A stretch of DNA of 64,000 nucleotides from Chinchilla lanigera. Lineage: Eukaryota > Chordata > Mammalia > Rodentia > Chinchillidae. Position numbers and translations under genes: made by a program. The stretch covers positions 1,000,809-1,064,808 of the forward strand of contig NW_004955435.1 in the NCBI RefSeq assembly GCF_000276665.1, written 5' to 3'. Shown piece after piece: positions 1 to 11,160 of the stretch. Below the pieces are notes generated by a model. It saw only the letters and a program-made list of their open reading frames with translations. It ran no database searches and was not told the DNA's origin. Position 1 is the stretch's first letter; the number at the start of each line of letters is the position of its first letter.

Positions 1-2546
1 TCTTTGTCAAAGATAAGGTGACTGAGTGTGTTTGTAGTTGTGTCTATGTCTTCTAATCTATTCCATTGATCCTGAGGTCTGTTTTTTTTTGCCAATAGCA
101 TACTGATTTTATCACAGTAGTTTTGTAGTATAATTTCAAATCAGGGATTGTGATGCCTCCTGCTTTGCCTTGTTGCCCAGAATTGCCTTTGCTATTCTAG
201 GTCTTTTCTAATTACAGATGAATTTTAGGAATGTTTTCTCTACATCTATGAGGTATGCTAATGGAATTTTGATCAGAATTACATTAAATCTGTATAACAG
301 TTCTGGAAGTATTGCTATATTAATAATGTTGGTTCTTCCTATCCATGAGCAGGGGATGTCTCTCGTTTTCTGAAATCCACTTCAATCTCTTTTTTAATTA
401 TGTTATAATTTAATGTGTTATAATTTTCAATGTGGAGATCTTTTACTTCCTTTGTTAGATTGATTCCTAAGTATTTCATTTTTCTGGATGCTATTGTGAA
501 GGACTTGACTTTCCTAATTTCTCTTCTCCTTGTTGTTTGTGTACAGGAATTCTATTGATTTTTGAAAGTTGACTTTATATCCAGATATACTACTGAATTT
601 TTTTATTAATTCTAGGAGTCTTTTGGTAGAATTTTTGGGGTCTTCCATGTAGAGTATCATGTCATCTGCAAATAATAATAATTTAAACTCTTCCTTTCCT
701 GTTCTTTTTCCTTTATTTCTCTCTCTTGTCTCATTGCTCTGGCTAATTTTTCCACAACTATGTTGAAAAGGAATGGTGAGAGTGAGCATGCTTGTCTTGT
801 TCCTGATTTTAGGGCAAAAGCTGTCAGTTTTTGTCCATTTAGCATGATGTTGACCGTTGGTTTGTCTTAGATGGCATTTATCAGATTGAGGTTAAAACCA
901 TCTATTCCAATTTTCCATAGAGTTTTTATCATGAATGAATGTTGGACTTTTTCAAAAGATTTTTCGGCATCTATTGAGATGATCATGTGCTTTTGTCTTT
1001 GGCTGTTGATATGGTGTATTACATTTTTGATTTGTGTATGTTGAACCATCCCTGCATAGGTGGGATGAATTCCACTTGGTCATGGTATATAATCTTTTTG
1101 ATGATTTGCTGCACTCTGTGTGGTAGTATTTTACTGAGGATTTTTGCATTTATGTTCATTATAGAGACTGGCCTGTAGTTCTCTTTTTTTGGTTGGGTCT
1201 TTCTCTGATTTTGATATCAGGATAATACGTGCTTACAGAAATAAGTTAGAAGAATTGCTTCCCTTTCAATTTTATTGAAGACTTTGAGGAGTGTTGGCAT
1301 TAATTCTTCTCTAAATTTCCTGTAGAATTTACCTGTGAATTCATCAGGACCTGAGATTTTCTTTGTTTGTAAGTTTTTAATTTTTAATTTAATTTAATTT
1401 TCCATTTAGTTTAATTTAATTTAATTTTCCATTTCATTAACTAACATTGATTCAGAATTTTTGTATCTTCTTGATTAAGTTTTCATAATTTATATGTATC
1501 TAGGAATCTGTCCGTTTCTTCTGTGTTTTCCATTCTACAAGAGTAAAGATTTTTGAAGTAGATATTGATGATCTGAATTTCCTCCAGATGTATAGTGATT
1601 TCTCCATTTTTTCCCTTATTGCATCAATTTGAGTTTTTTCTTTCCTTTTTTTGATAAGTGTGGCTAGGGGTTTATGAATTTTATTTATTCTTTCAAAGAA
1701 CCAACTCTTCACTCATGCTTCATATTTTTTCTTCCTCTCAGCTGCATTAATTTCTGCTGTGATATTTATAATTTCCTCCCTTACTTGGGTTTTGGGCTTG
1801 ACTTGCTCTTCTTTTTCTGTCAGCTTGAAATGCACTATTAGGTTATTTTTGTTCTCGTTCTGTTTTCCTGCTGTGAGAGTTCACCACTATAAATTGTCCT
1901 CTGAGGACTGCTTTTATTGCATCTCACAGATTCCTGTAAGTTTTATTTGCAGTTTTATTGGATAGTAGACATTGTTTAATTTTTTTCTTTAATTTCATCT
2001 GTGACCCGTTGTTTTTTCAGGAGGGTGTCATTTAATTTCCATGTGTTATGGAGTTTTTGTTGTTGCTTTTGTCATTAATTTCCAACTTGATTGCGCTATG
2101 GTCAGATAATATGCATGGGATAGTTTCAGTTCCTTGCATTTAGTTAAGCATGTTTTCCATAGGCTAGTGTGTGATCTCTTTTAGAGCATGTCTCATGTGC
2201 AGCTGAGAACAACTTGTCTTCTGATGTTGTTCAGTGGAACACTCTGTAAAGGTCTATTAAGTCAATTTGTTCAAAAGTTTGGTTCAGTTCTGTTATTTCT
2301 TTGCTGAGTTTTTGTCTAGTTGATCTATCTCTTTGTGACAATGGTGTGTGTTAATTCCCCCATTATAATTGTGCTATTTTTTATTTGATTTTTTATGTCT
2401 ATTAGTACTTGTTTTATAAAGTTGGGTGCTCCCATATTTGTTGCATACATATTTATGATTTTTACCTCTTTCTGCTGAGGTTTTCCCCTCACAAATAGGT
2501 AGTGACCTTCTTTATTTCCTTTGTTCATCCTTGGTTTGAAGTTCAC
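1..2546 (-). pseudogene. L1 ORF2 remnant (endonuclease and reverse transcriptase), disrupted
   Basis: On the minus strand, 2546-2325 reads as the L1 endonuclease segment with a GHYLFVRG-like strand followed by INMYATNMGAPNFIKQ and IMGE. 1049-867 reads as the RT segment containing [14 protein letters not shown]. 845-657 holds LNGQKL and [14 protein letters not shown]. The FADD catalytic motif is encoded at 661-672, in a different frame from the piece just upstream. An intact ORF2p of about 1,275 residues would be needed for activity; the frame changes near 700 and 850 and stops between the pieces rule this out. The remaining ORF2 lies outside the window. Confidence 0.9.
1384..1434. repeat. Two-copy tandem duplication, 27-base period
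   Basis: A 24-base AT-rich unit (TTAATTTAAT... ending CCATTT) at 1384-1407 is repeated exactly at 1411-1434, inside the L1. This is probably a local slippage duplication after L1 insertion. Confidence 0.85.
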
Positions 2547-2906
2547 ATGGTCTGCAAATAGAATAGCTACTCCTGCTTTTTCTGGATTCCTGTATGTGGA
2601 GTACTGTTTTCCATCCTTTAATTTTTCAGTCTATGAATTTCCTTTTGAGTTAAATGTGTTTCTTGTATACAACATATTGTTGGATTTTGTTCCTTGATAT
2701 GCTGTCTGTTTCTTTTAATAGATGAATTGAGGTCATTTACATTGCTAGTTTATCATTAACATGTATTAGCTTATCTTTTTCATTTTATTTTCCTGCTATT
2801 GGTTCCCTACTTTTCCTCCATGTTTAATTGCTTGCCCTGCTTGGTGCTTTCTTTCTGTTGCTGTTCTTGAAATTGTGGACATTTTTATCTCTTTCTAAAA
2901 TACCTT

Positions 2907-3900
2907 TCAGTGCTCTTTGTAAGCTAGTTTTGTGGTCATAAATTTCTTCAGTTGTTCTTTATCATGAAAGTATCTTTTTTCTGCATTAATTTTGAAAGAT
3001 AGTTTTGTAGGGTACATCAATCTGAGTTGGAAGTTGCTTTCTTTCAGTAACTGAAATACTTCACTCCAAGCTCTTCTTGACTTGATTGTTTGTGATGAGA
3101 AATCTGCCATAAGTCTGACATGCTTTCCTTTATAGGTGATTTGTTTCTTTTCTCTAACAGCTTTTAATATTCTGTTCTTCTGCTGGAATTCTGGGATATT
3201 GATTAATATATTTCTGGGTATAGTTTTATTTTGGTTAAGGCTTATTGGAATTCTATATGCCTCACTTAGTGTTTGTCAGATTCTTTTTCCGTGCTTTGGA
3301 AATTTTCTGCTATTACTTCTGCAAATAGCCTTTTTATGTAATTTATGTTGACTCCTGCTTTTTTGTAGAGACCTATCCATCTTGTGTTTTTCTTCTTTGC
3401 ATCATCTTGCAGCTTTTGAATTGTTATTTCAAGGGCCACTTGTTATTTTTAAGAGATCTTTCCTTTCATGGTTACTAGCTGCAGTAATGTCTTCAAAGTC
3501 TGAAAGTCCATCTTCAATTTCAAGCAGTTATTCCAGCTTTCAATTGAATTTTTAATTTCCTGAATATCTCTTTGAATCCATTTCAGGTGTTTCCATTCTT
3601 TCTTATATTGTTCATCCAAGATTTCCATTATTTTTCTATGCTTCTCTATTTTTTAATCTATTTCCTCTTTAGACATGCTCAGAAATTCTTTCATTATTAT
3701 TATGAATTCTTTTCTAACCTGAGAGATTATTACTGATCTAATTTCTTCTATAGCTTCAGTTGCTGTCTTTTCAGAAATTTCAGGCGTATGACTTCCAGTT
3801 TCTTCTGTGTTGATGTCTCATGGACTTCATGTTGATGTCTCATTCTGGGTGGGCTAGAGGTCTGAGATTGCATTTTGCTCCTTTGTCTTGACATTTTCAT
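2907..3900 (-). pseudogene. L1 ORF1 remnant, disrupted
   Basis: The likely ORF1 start is at 3900 on the minus strand (MKMSRQRSKMQSQ), because that basic N-terminus is typical for L1 ORF1p and the upstream in-frame codons fall in the 5'UTR-like repeat. The C-terminal domain is clear at 3110-2907: a SRRAWSEVFQLLKE helix, YPTKLSF and the terminal FMTTKLAYKE, the order of the ORF1p RNA-binding C-terminal domain. The coiled-coil region between is broken by stops. It cannot make full-length protein. Confidence 0.85.
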
Positions 3901-3901
3901 T

Positions 3902-4038
3902 GGTTCTTCTGCCCAAGCAGCTGCTGAGTCCCAGGCATTTCTTGTGGTAGAGGGGAATGGGTCAGGTAGCTGGGTTCCTCTGGCCAAATCGGTTGCTGTG
4001 TCTCAGACGCTTCCCCTGGTGTAGGGGGATGGGTCAGG
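3902..4038 (-). repeat. Two tandem L1 5'UTR-like units
   Basis: 3902-3966 and 3973-4038 are related units with a 71-base period. Both start GGTTC(T/C)TCTG and end ATGGGTCAGG, and by eye are about 70 percent identical. They lie immediately 5' of the likely ORF1 start of the minus-strand L1. Rodent L1 promoters are often built from tandem monomers, so these may be short promoter monomers. Chance duplication within a single 5'UTR is the alternative. Confidence 0.55.
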
Positions 4039-4072
4039 CTGGTATTTACATTTATAGCTAATCCAAATGTAC

Positions 4073-4151
4073 TTTTTTTTGGTACTGGGAATCGAACTCA
4101 GAATCTTGCACTCGCCAAGCAGGCACTGTGCCACTGAGCTATATCCTCAGC
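4073..4151 (-). mobile_element. ID-type tRNA-derived SINE with target-site duplication
   Basis: Reverse complement shows an internal RNA polymerase III A-box-like block (TAGCTCAGTGG) and B-box-like GTTCGATTCCC with a short A tail, seen here as T8. Imperfect 10-base target-site duplications flank it: CCAAATGTAC at 4063-4072 and CCAAATCCAC at 4152-4161. It inserted at the edge of the minus-strand L1. Confidence 0.9.
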
Positions 4152-4161
4152 CCAAATCCAC

Positions 4162-4979
4162 TTTCAAATAACACTATTCTGTTTCATGGGTACTGAAAGT
4201 ACCTCAAAATAACAAATATCCCTAATTCTTCTATCTCATCTCTTTTTAACTTTTATTAACATATGTTTGCAGTACATAATGATTATATTTCTTTGGGGAG
4301 TTGGTACATGTACATAACACATTTTAATTCTTTTATGTTATTGCTGTCACCTATACACATAAATATATAAGATTATAAAGCATATACACATACACAATTG
4401 AACACATTCTTTGCTATTGTTTTGAACAAACTGTTATCTGTTAGACCAAATGTGAATGAAAAGATGTATTCTTATTTTAATATCATTTATTCCTTCTTTG
4501 ATGCTCTGCCTCTCTTTATGCAGAGTGAAGTTCTTGCCTGCTATCGTTTTCCTTCTCTCTGAAAAACAACATTTCTTAAAGGCAGGTTGACTTAAATGAG
4601 CTCTTTTAATTTTTCTCAGAGAAAGTTGTCATTTCTTCATTTTAAAGGATGACTTTGAAAAACACAGACTTTTAGATTCTCTCTCTCTCTCTCTCTCTTT
4701 CTCCCTCCTCTCTTTCTCAACAGTGCAGTAGTACCTTGATTCATGAATTTAATTCATTCTCTGATTCTAGAGAATATCTATATGTTTGTGTTCATGAAGG
4801 AAAGATGGCTATGATCACATTTGTTACCTAGTGCAGAGTTCTTAAACAAAAACAAAATTTTGCCAAACACTTCTGTTTGCACATCAAATTATTTGCAAAA
4901 AATAATAAATAAAAGCACTCATGAACTGAGGTAACTGTATATGTATATAAAATATATGTGTGTATATACATTTTTTTCC
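4162..4979. other. Intergenic; L1 3'-end-like piece, CT-rich repeat, no gene
   Basis: About 4240-4430 resembles the antisense L1 3' end seen again at 10985-11160 (shared TTATT...GTACATAATGAT... and GTACATG). A CT-rich simple repeat lies at 4678-4718. 4720-4860 has a palindromic, DNA-transposon-like look (TTCATGAATTTAATTCATT) that I cannot assign. I see no gene. Confidence 0.5.
4678..4718. repeat. CT-rich simple repeat
   Basis: Uninterrupted CT dinucleotides at about 4678-4698, continuing as impure CT/TCC sequence. Confidence 0.9.
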
Positions 4980-5890
4980 TGATTGGAATTGTCTAACCTT
5001 CTTTCTTCATTAGAATTGTCTGAGATTTGTGGATTGGTGTGTGAAAATAATGTTGGGGGAAATTCTGTCATTATTTCTTCAAATATTTCTACTGGTTCAT
5101 TCTTTCTTCTTCTGTTACTACATTTATACAAATGTTATACTGTTAGTAGTTGTCCCAGAGTGCTAGAATATTCTGTTACTGTTTTCAATCTTTTTCTTTT
5201 TAAAGTTTGGATGTTTATGTTAACATATGCTTCAATTCAGAGATTCTTTTCTTGTTCATGTCCCATCTATTAATTATGCTTCAAAGAGATTTTTCATATC
5301 TGTTGTAGTATTTTTAAATTTCTATAATTTTTTATTCTTTATTGGCATTCACATCTCTCTGCTAAATTATTCATCTATTTTTTTGCTGTCAACTTAATCT
5401 ATTTGAACCCCTAAAGATTCGTCACACTGTTAATTTCATGGTCTGAAAACCCCAACATTCCTGCCATATCTAGGTCTGGTTCTGAATCTTATTTTGCCTT
5501 CTTGTATTTTTTTTGTCTTTTAATTTTTTTGGTAACTTTTTGCTGAAAGTTATACAAGATACACTTAGTAAAAAGAACTGTGACAAATACTCTCTTAGTG
5601 ATATAGTGATCAGGTGTGTAAAGAGGGAAGGAACCTTTCTGTGTCCTACAAGTAGGTCTCAGTCTTTCAGTGTGTCAGTGTTCCTAGTTGTGAAGTTCAT
5701 AAACACTTCTCAGTTTATTTGTTGTTTCTGTTTTCACATATTTAGGTAGTGCGGGATGGCTAGTGGAATCTGGAATTAGTTATTCCTTTTCCACTAGGTC
5801 AGCTAAGGGCTGATAAAACTCCCAATATGTTCTCCTAAAGGAAAGCCTTAGTAGATGTAACAAGTCAATAGGTATAAAACATTTTCAAAA
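4980..5890 (-). mobile_element. Old L1 fragment, 5' part (L1M-like), minus strand
   Basis: The text reads as the antisense of the 5' part of an old mammalian L1. The phrases around CATCTCTCTGCTAAATTATT and AACTTTTTGCTGAAAGTTAT, in that order, match the consensus I recall for L1M 5' ends. A similar stretch occurs at 28900-29560. Frames are fully degraded. Confidence 0.65.
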
Positions 5891-5894
5891 AAGT

Positions 5895-6445
5895 AACATA
5901 TCTCTCACAAAATTCACAGTCCTAGAGAACTAGCATTGCCACCTATAGCTAACATCCCTTAAGAATCCAAAAATAAATAATTCTTCATAAGGGAAAGGAA
6001 AACATAGGGGAGAGCAGCTATTTTTCCCCAGCCTTAATAAGAAAATGCAAACACAAGTAAGAACACAACCCATTACAACAGTCTTCATTATGAAATGTCA
6101 GTTCTGCGGTCTGCCACTTAAACAGGAGGAAACATAAATAAAAAATTACTCTCTTTCCTGCCACTGGGTGAATTATGAACCAAAGAAATTAACAAAGGTA
6201 AGTGAAATAAATAAAAGAATCTGACAATTTAAAGCTTGTTTACCTGTCCTTAGGGTAGTGGGTAATATAAAGATGTCAATTAAGAAACAGCCCTGTATTC
6301 TCTTGCCGGGCCCCTGCCCATAAAATGATTATAGGTTTCCTAATGCTGCCTTTCCAATGATTACCTGAAGTCATTATGCTGTGACAGTTGAGGTTAGAGT
6401 TATTCAAGTTCTGCCCGCCTCTTACCTTCTTAAAAAAAAGAAAAC
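5895..6445 (+). repeat. Arm A of a long inverted duplication (partner 39300-39862)
   Basis: This stretch is the reverse complement of 39300-39862. The central 170 bases (6029-6198) match 39555-39724 at 168 of 170 positions with no gaps. The left flank is about 88 percent and the right flank about 80 percent identical with small gaps. I do not recognise a repeat family. It has no long open frame. It could be two copies of an unlisted interspersed repeat or a duplicated regulatory element. Confidence 0.95.
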
Positions 6446-7019
6446 AAAGCACAAACCTTCACTGTGAGAACCTTGTAGCCAGCTTGGAGGCAAAACTCAC
6501 AGAAGTGTGGGTCCAGCTGAAGCCCCATGGCCAGATATCCCTGAGGTTTTGGTATTTGAGGTTTGTTCCTGATGAGTATCCAGAAATTTATCAATTATTG
6601 CTTAGGTTGTCTTTTCCTAGTCTCCCTTGCCATGAAAGTTTCTGCTTAAAAGTTATTGTGTGGTAAGTTTTGACTCTCTACCTTCCTTTCATATCCTGGT
6701 AATATGATTTATTTCATAGTGTAATTTTTCTATTATTCATATAGGTATGCTAAGATTCTTTTGTTTTTTATTTATATCTTTTTCAAACCAACTTACTATG
6801 TTTTATGTTCAAAATAATTTTTACACATAGTGAAGAGTTGTATATTTTTCTATAGCTTGACAACTTTTGCCTTTTAATTATAGCTTTTTGGCAATTATAA
6901 ATAATTTGTTAATAATGTGGGTTTAATTCTACTATATGGCCTTTCAATTTTTCTTCCACTTTAGCCTTTTTTCTTTGTTTTCTTTATGTTAACTTCACAT
7001 TATTAGAATTGAATCTTAT
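6446..7019. other. AT-rich intergenic sequence, nothing recognised
   Basis: I see no gene, SINE or clear LTR. The first 60 bases may still belong to the inverted-duplication element, since similarity to the partner fades rather than stopping sharply. Confidence 0.5.
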
Positions 7020-7640
7020 TTTCAATACTGAATTATTCAATGCAGTGTTGCCTCAGTTTACCAACTTCATTGGTCCTGTTACTGGGTAGCTTGCTTCTAA
7101 AAAGTGACTCTCCAGCTGAACATGACTGACTTTGGGGATGCTCACCTCTCCTTCTGGAGTTGCATTCCGGATTCTTCATACCTCTAACGAAGAATTCAAT
7201 TAAATGAGCAAAAAGCAGTGACAAAAGTTATTTGAGAAAATAAAACACTTAAGAGTGGGAGAGAAACCGACTGCAGAGTGAGCTTGGGCCAAGTAAATAG
7301 AAAAGAAGGTAAAAGCACAGATAGAAGTTCATGCTGTACCTGGAAAACACAGCACGGGCTATCGTGGAAAGCGACCTTGGCCAGGTTTTCATGGTGTCCA
7401 CATGTTCTTCTATGCTGTCTAAATCTCCAGCAAATCTGCAAGAATACAGGTCTTGGGAAGGATGCTTGGATCCCACACTTCATGCTGATGAAAAATCCAC
7501 ATCATCCTATTGAAAATTTTGCTGAGTTCTTAAGAGAAGTCTGCACGCAGGGCTCTGGAATCTGTTCTGCGCACATGTCTGGAATCTTGTATTTAACAGG
7601 GCTCACCTAAGTCCCAGCCAGCTTTTGCTGCACTGTTATC
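7020..7640 (-). mobile_element. LTR-like sequence, probably ERV, minus strand
   Basis: The segment has the feel of an antisense ERV LTR: A/T-rich TTATTTGAGAAAATAAAACAC followed by GC-richer text with CCAGCAAATC and GCAGAGTGAGCTTGGGCC. I cannot define termini or duplications, and no viral protein frame is visible. It could also be unrelated unique DNA. Confidence 0.35.
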
Positions 7641-7904
7641 TCCTACCTCATTTCCACAGTTCTGAGGAAGGTAGCGGTAGGTGTGTTCTGTGGGGTACTG
7701 GCCTTGGTCTTGTGAGCTGAATTACTCCTGAGCAGAAGCATTCACAAACTGAAGTATTACTGTACATTTCTTTGTTTTGAAGATTGGTTTAATATTTACA
7801 GTATTCATGTTTACTTTTTCATAGGTTATTTTAAAATGATATTACAGTCACTTTCAAATCGTATTTTTGCCTTGTTTCCACATAGTTGGAATCATAAAAG
7901 CAAA
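7641..7904. other. Intergenic sequence, nothing recognised
   Basis: No gene, repeat or RNA signature seen. Confidence 0.5.
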
Positions 7905-8450
7905 ATTCTTGTATTTCCCTTAAAAGCAGGAATTTAACCCACCCTTTTGTAGAATACGTTTGCAGGTTGACTAACTCCCATCGTGGGAAAATAATTTTTA
8001 GGACAATTCAGTAAGAGGCAGAGGAAGGAATTCTTGGGTAGACATTTCAGGACATGAGAGTGAGGTGAGGGCACCCAGGGATAAGAGACTCACTACAGTT
8101 GGGAACTGAGGATCTTTGTGTGTTTCTAGTGGTGGAAATAGGAACTTGGAAATCAATAGCGTCAGTTTTTGTCTTGTCTGGGAGAAGATGGCCTGTCCAT
8201 ATCAAGATAATGGTCTAGTCATTTGGGAAATCCTAATTTGCAGGTGACAAAGTTAATCTATTTACAGCTAAAAGAAGACCATGTGTCAGTAAAAAAGGAA
8301 ATGGCTGAATCCATTTGTAGGTGAAGGAGAATTGCCCATGTTTATTATGTTTTGGGAAAAAAGAAAAAAACAAGCTGTACTTGTCATTTCTTAAAATATG
8401 ATTTTTCCTGTTTCTTTTCTGCCTAGTTTTTATTTTTTTCTATTCTACTT
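7905..8450. repeat. Direct repeat, copy 1 (copy 2 at 10405-10918)
   Basis: Collinear with 10405-10918 through shared blocks: ACCCTTTTGT, GTTGGGAACT, GGAAATCCTAATTT, AATCTATTTACAG, ATCCATTTGTAGGTGAA, CCCATGTTTATTATG and ACAAGCTGTA. Overall similarity is about 75-80 percent with gaps. Same orientation, 2.5 kb apart. It may be an LTR pair, or two copies of one repeat. Confidence 0.88.
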
Positions 8451-9168
8451 AATTTCCCTCCCAGAGGCTTTGATACCCATTCTTTAGGGATGTAGCAAGC
8501 TGGAATGTCTGTCCTTTCGTAACTATGTTAGGCTGAGGAGGGGCACTGATTCTGGCTAGCCATGGATAAAGTCTCACTGTAACTGACATAAAGGAGACAC
8601 AGAGAGCTGAGACACAGAAATCATCACTCATTGATGAATCATCTTTTGATAGTATGGAAAGAGGAGGAAGATTTTAGCAAGTTATTGACTTAAGATTTAT
8701 TTTATAACCTTGTTAAACATTTTGAGGCTTGAAAGTAACAGTAGAATATTGAAGAATAGTAGCTAAAAAAATGGTTGAAGTCAGTAACATTTAGCATAAG
8801 CCTTGTCTTTACTATTAACCTCTGTTTGTGTTGAGGTGTTTACCCAAATATAACAGGTGGAGTTTAAGAGTACCCAGATTTTTCTCTGTTTTGTAAAAAA
8901 GAAGCTTAATGTGGTCCTGTTTTAATTCTAACAAATAAGAAATTAAATCTTTATCTGAGAGGTGATGTATTTGAAAGAATACTCAAGTAACATCATGGAA
9001 ATATCCTAGTAGAGATTGAAGGGTATATTTTTAATAGTTAATGAGATTGGTAACAAAAACTTCTTATGGCTATGAGTTATAGGTGTAGCTGAAAACTGCC
9101 GGTAGAGGCTGGTACAATATTTGAAGTCCCCATTGTATATTTAGCTTAGCTTTTAATTTACTGTGGCT

Positions 9169-9172
<4 letters not shown>
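8451..9172. other. Intergenic sequence, nothing recognised
   Basis: AT-rich sequence between the two direct repeats. No gene or known repeat seen. Confidence 0.5.
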
Positions 9173-9213
<41 letters not shown>

Positions 9214-9229
9214 GTCTCTGTCTCTCTCT
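9173..9229. repeat. CT dinucleotide microsatellite
   Basis: Nearly pure CT run with a few TCTG interruptions near 9210-9222. Confidence 0.95.
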
Positions 9230-10404
9230 ATATACCTTGGGGGGGTTATACTTTTCCATTGGCTGTTTCAGACTGTTAAAATGACACTTGCTTTAGTCAA
9301 ACATATATGTATCAAGGTTACCTTAGAGTCTTCAGTCACTAATTTTAGGGCCACAGGCAGATCCTTTCAGCCCCTTTAGTTTTTTCGTTTCCTCTACTGT
9401 ATCCTTCTTTGCATAGGCCATGGTCTTTCTTTGACCACATGGCTTCTCTTAGAAGCATGGGGACATTTCCTTTTTTAGTGACCTTATTTTTAGTGCAACA
9501 TGCTCTATACTGGTTGGTTCCTGTCCTCTAGGATTCAACAATCTTCCTGTTCAGTAGGCTGGGTGACTCACAGTAGTTGTAGAATCCTCTCAAGGAGTCT
9601 TGTCATATCTTGTGTCTGGGATGAACATTGAGGGTAAGGGTTAAAATATTGGTGGTCCTCTTAGCCCAATTAGCTTTGGTCTTGAAGCTTCAGTTTTTGA
9701 ACAGCCAGCAGGTCAGTAGCACCAGTATTGAAATGGGGGAGCAGGTTTAACTCTTATAATCTTATCTAGATATTGAGCACTTTGAACTATGAAATATGGC
9801 CAAAGAACTGCTATTTGTTTTACCAATGGCCCTTGTCTTAGAAGTCAAATTCTTATAGAATGTGAACAGGTGATAGTTACAAAGTTTTATTAGAAAAATT
9901 TTAAATCAAGGACAAGAATCCCTTCTTAGCATAACAATTTTATTGACATAATTATACTAGAATTACGTTTTAAAATCATCTCTAAAATATATTAAAATGA
10001 TTTGTCAGTTACCTTTATTCAATTATAAAATATTAAGTGGCATAAATAAACTTTCACTTAAAGTTGTGGTGCCTTTTAAAAATAGAATGTGCTTGTCTGA
10101 AGATGTACGTGATAGTTTATTGTTGTCCAAACTTTAATCACAACACTATTCTCTCAACAACATAGTGTTCAGGCATAGCTAACTATCATAGTACAATTAG
10201 ATAGCAATGACATAAACTTGAACCTGAAGATGTCTCATAAACAACTTTAGTCTGAATGTCAGACAACCTACACTTCTGAGGGCAAAGGGTTGAGGGAAAT
10301 GGGGAAGAAAAAAAATGAAAAGAAAAAAGAAAAGTCACCATCCCAGATGTTTCTTTTTACCTACTGACTGGCTTGCCAGGAGAAAATGTCACTGGGCTTG
10401 GTCT
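9230..10404 (-). other. Possible degraded ERV-like interior between the direct repeats
   Basis: On the minus strand, 9760-9240 has short open stretches that look weakly like degraded retroviral or MaLR interior sequence, but stops are dense and I cannot match a protein domain with confidence. The rest is AT-rich and featureless. If the flanking direct repeats are LTRs, this would be the remains of the interior. Confidence 0.25.
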
Positions 10405-10918
10405 GCAAAGTTTCTTGGATCTGAAAGAAGGAACTTACCTCACCCTTTTGTGGAATATGTGTGCAGGTTTGATGGCTCCTTTTGTAGAAAAAGATTTAGT
10501 AGGATGAGTCAGTAGAAGTGTTTATTAAGCAGAGATTTTAGAATGAACTCAAAAGAAAAGTCCAAATGAGACTCTTTAGGGTTGGGAACTGGGAACCTTT
10601 ATGTATTTTCAATGGTGGAAATCTGTGAAATTTGAAAATTAATAGTCTTAGTGGGTAGGAGAGGATGGCTCATCCAAGTAGCAAGATAATGGTCTATTCA
10701 TATGGGAAATCCTAATTTAGGGGTGACAAAGGTAATCTATTTACAGTACAAGTAATAAAGGGAATGGCTGGATCCATTTGTAGGTGAAATAGAATTACCC
10801 ATGTTTATTATGTTTTTGGAGCAGAGAAAGAAAATAATAAACAAGCTGTAGTTTTCATTTTTAAAAATGATTTTCTTTGATATCTTTTTGTCTAGTTTTT
10901 ATTTCTCCTGTCCCACTT
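10405..10918. repeat. Direct repeat, copy 2 (copy 1 at 7905-8450)
   Basis: Partner of 7905-8450 in the same orientation. The offset falls from 2,501 at the ACCCTTTTG block to 2,481 at ACAAGCTGTA, so the copies differ by net indels of about 20 bases between these anchors. Confidence 0.88.
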
Positions 10919-10984
10919 CAAACTTGTTTGCTTTTATTATTTCTTATTTGTTTACTGCATATCATATCAGCTACAGAATGCAAA

Positions 10985-11160
10985 CTGTCAATTATCTCTT
11001 TTTAAATTACTTAATTTTATTGGTACATTTTAGGTATACGTAATGATCACATTCATTATAGGAAATTTGTACCTGCACATGATACATCTTGATTCTTTCT
11101 TTCTCCTTCCCCTCCACTCCCTTCAACCTCTCTTCCCCTCCTTATTTACAAAAGCTTTGT
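10985..11160 (-). mobile_element. L1 3'-end fragment, minus strand
   Basis: Antisense of an L1 3' end: TTTTATTGGTACATTTTAGG followed by GTACATGATACATC-like text and a polypyrimidine tract (CCTTCCCCTCCACTCCC), the complement of the purine-rich tract near L1 3' ends. Confidence 0.6.

Larger units (their letters stand above)
1..4062 (-). mobile_element. LINE-1 retrotransposon, minus strand, broken, runs off the left edge
   Basis: Read on the minus strand, this block follows L1 order from right to left: short 5'UTR, ORF1, then ORF2 endonuclease and reverse transcriptase. The 3' part of ORF2 and the 3'UTR lie beyond the window start. Translated pieces match L1 ORF1p C-terminal and ORF2p sequence as I know the family, but stops and frame changes break every reading frame, so the copy is dead. 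It is the best preserved L1 here and probably rodent-lineage. An ID SINE sits at its 5' end. A 24-base unit is duplicated at 1384-1434. Confidence 0.93.

Noticed and set aside
4720..4860. Palindromic TTCATGAATTTAATTCATT region as a DNA transposon
   Set aside because: Only one end is plausible; no partner end or duplication found.
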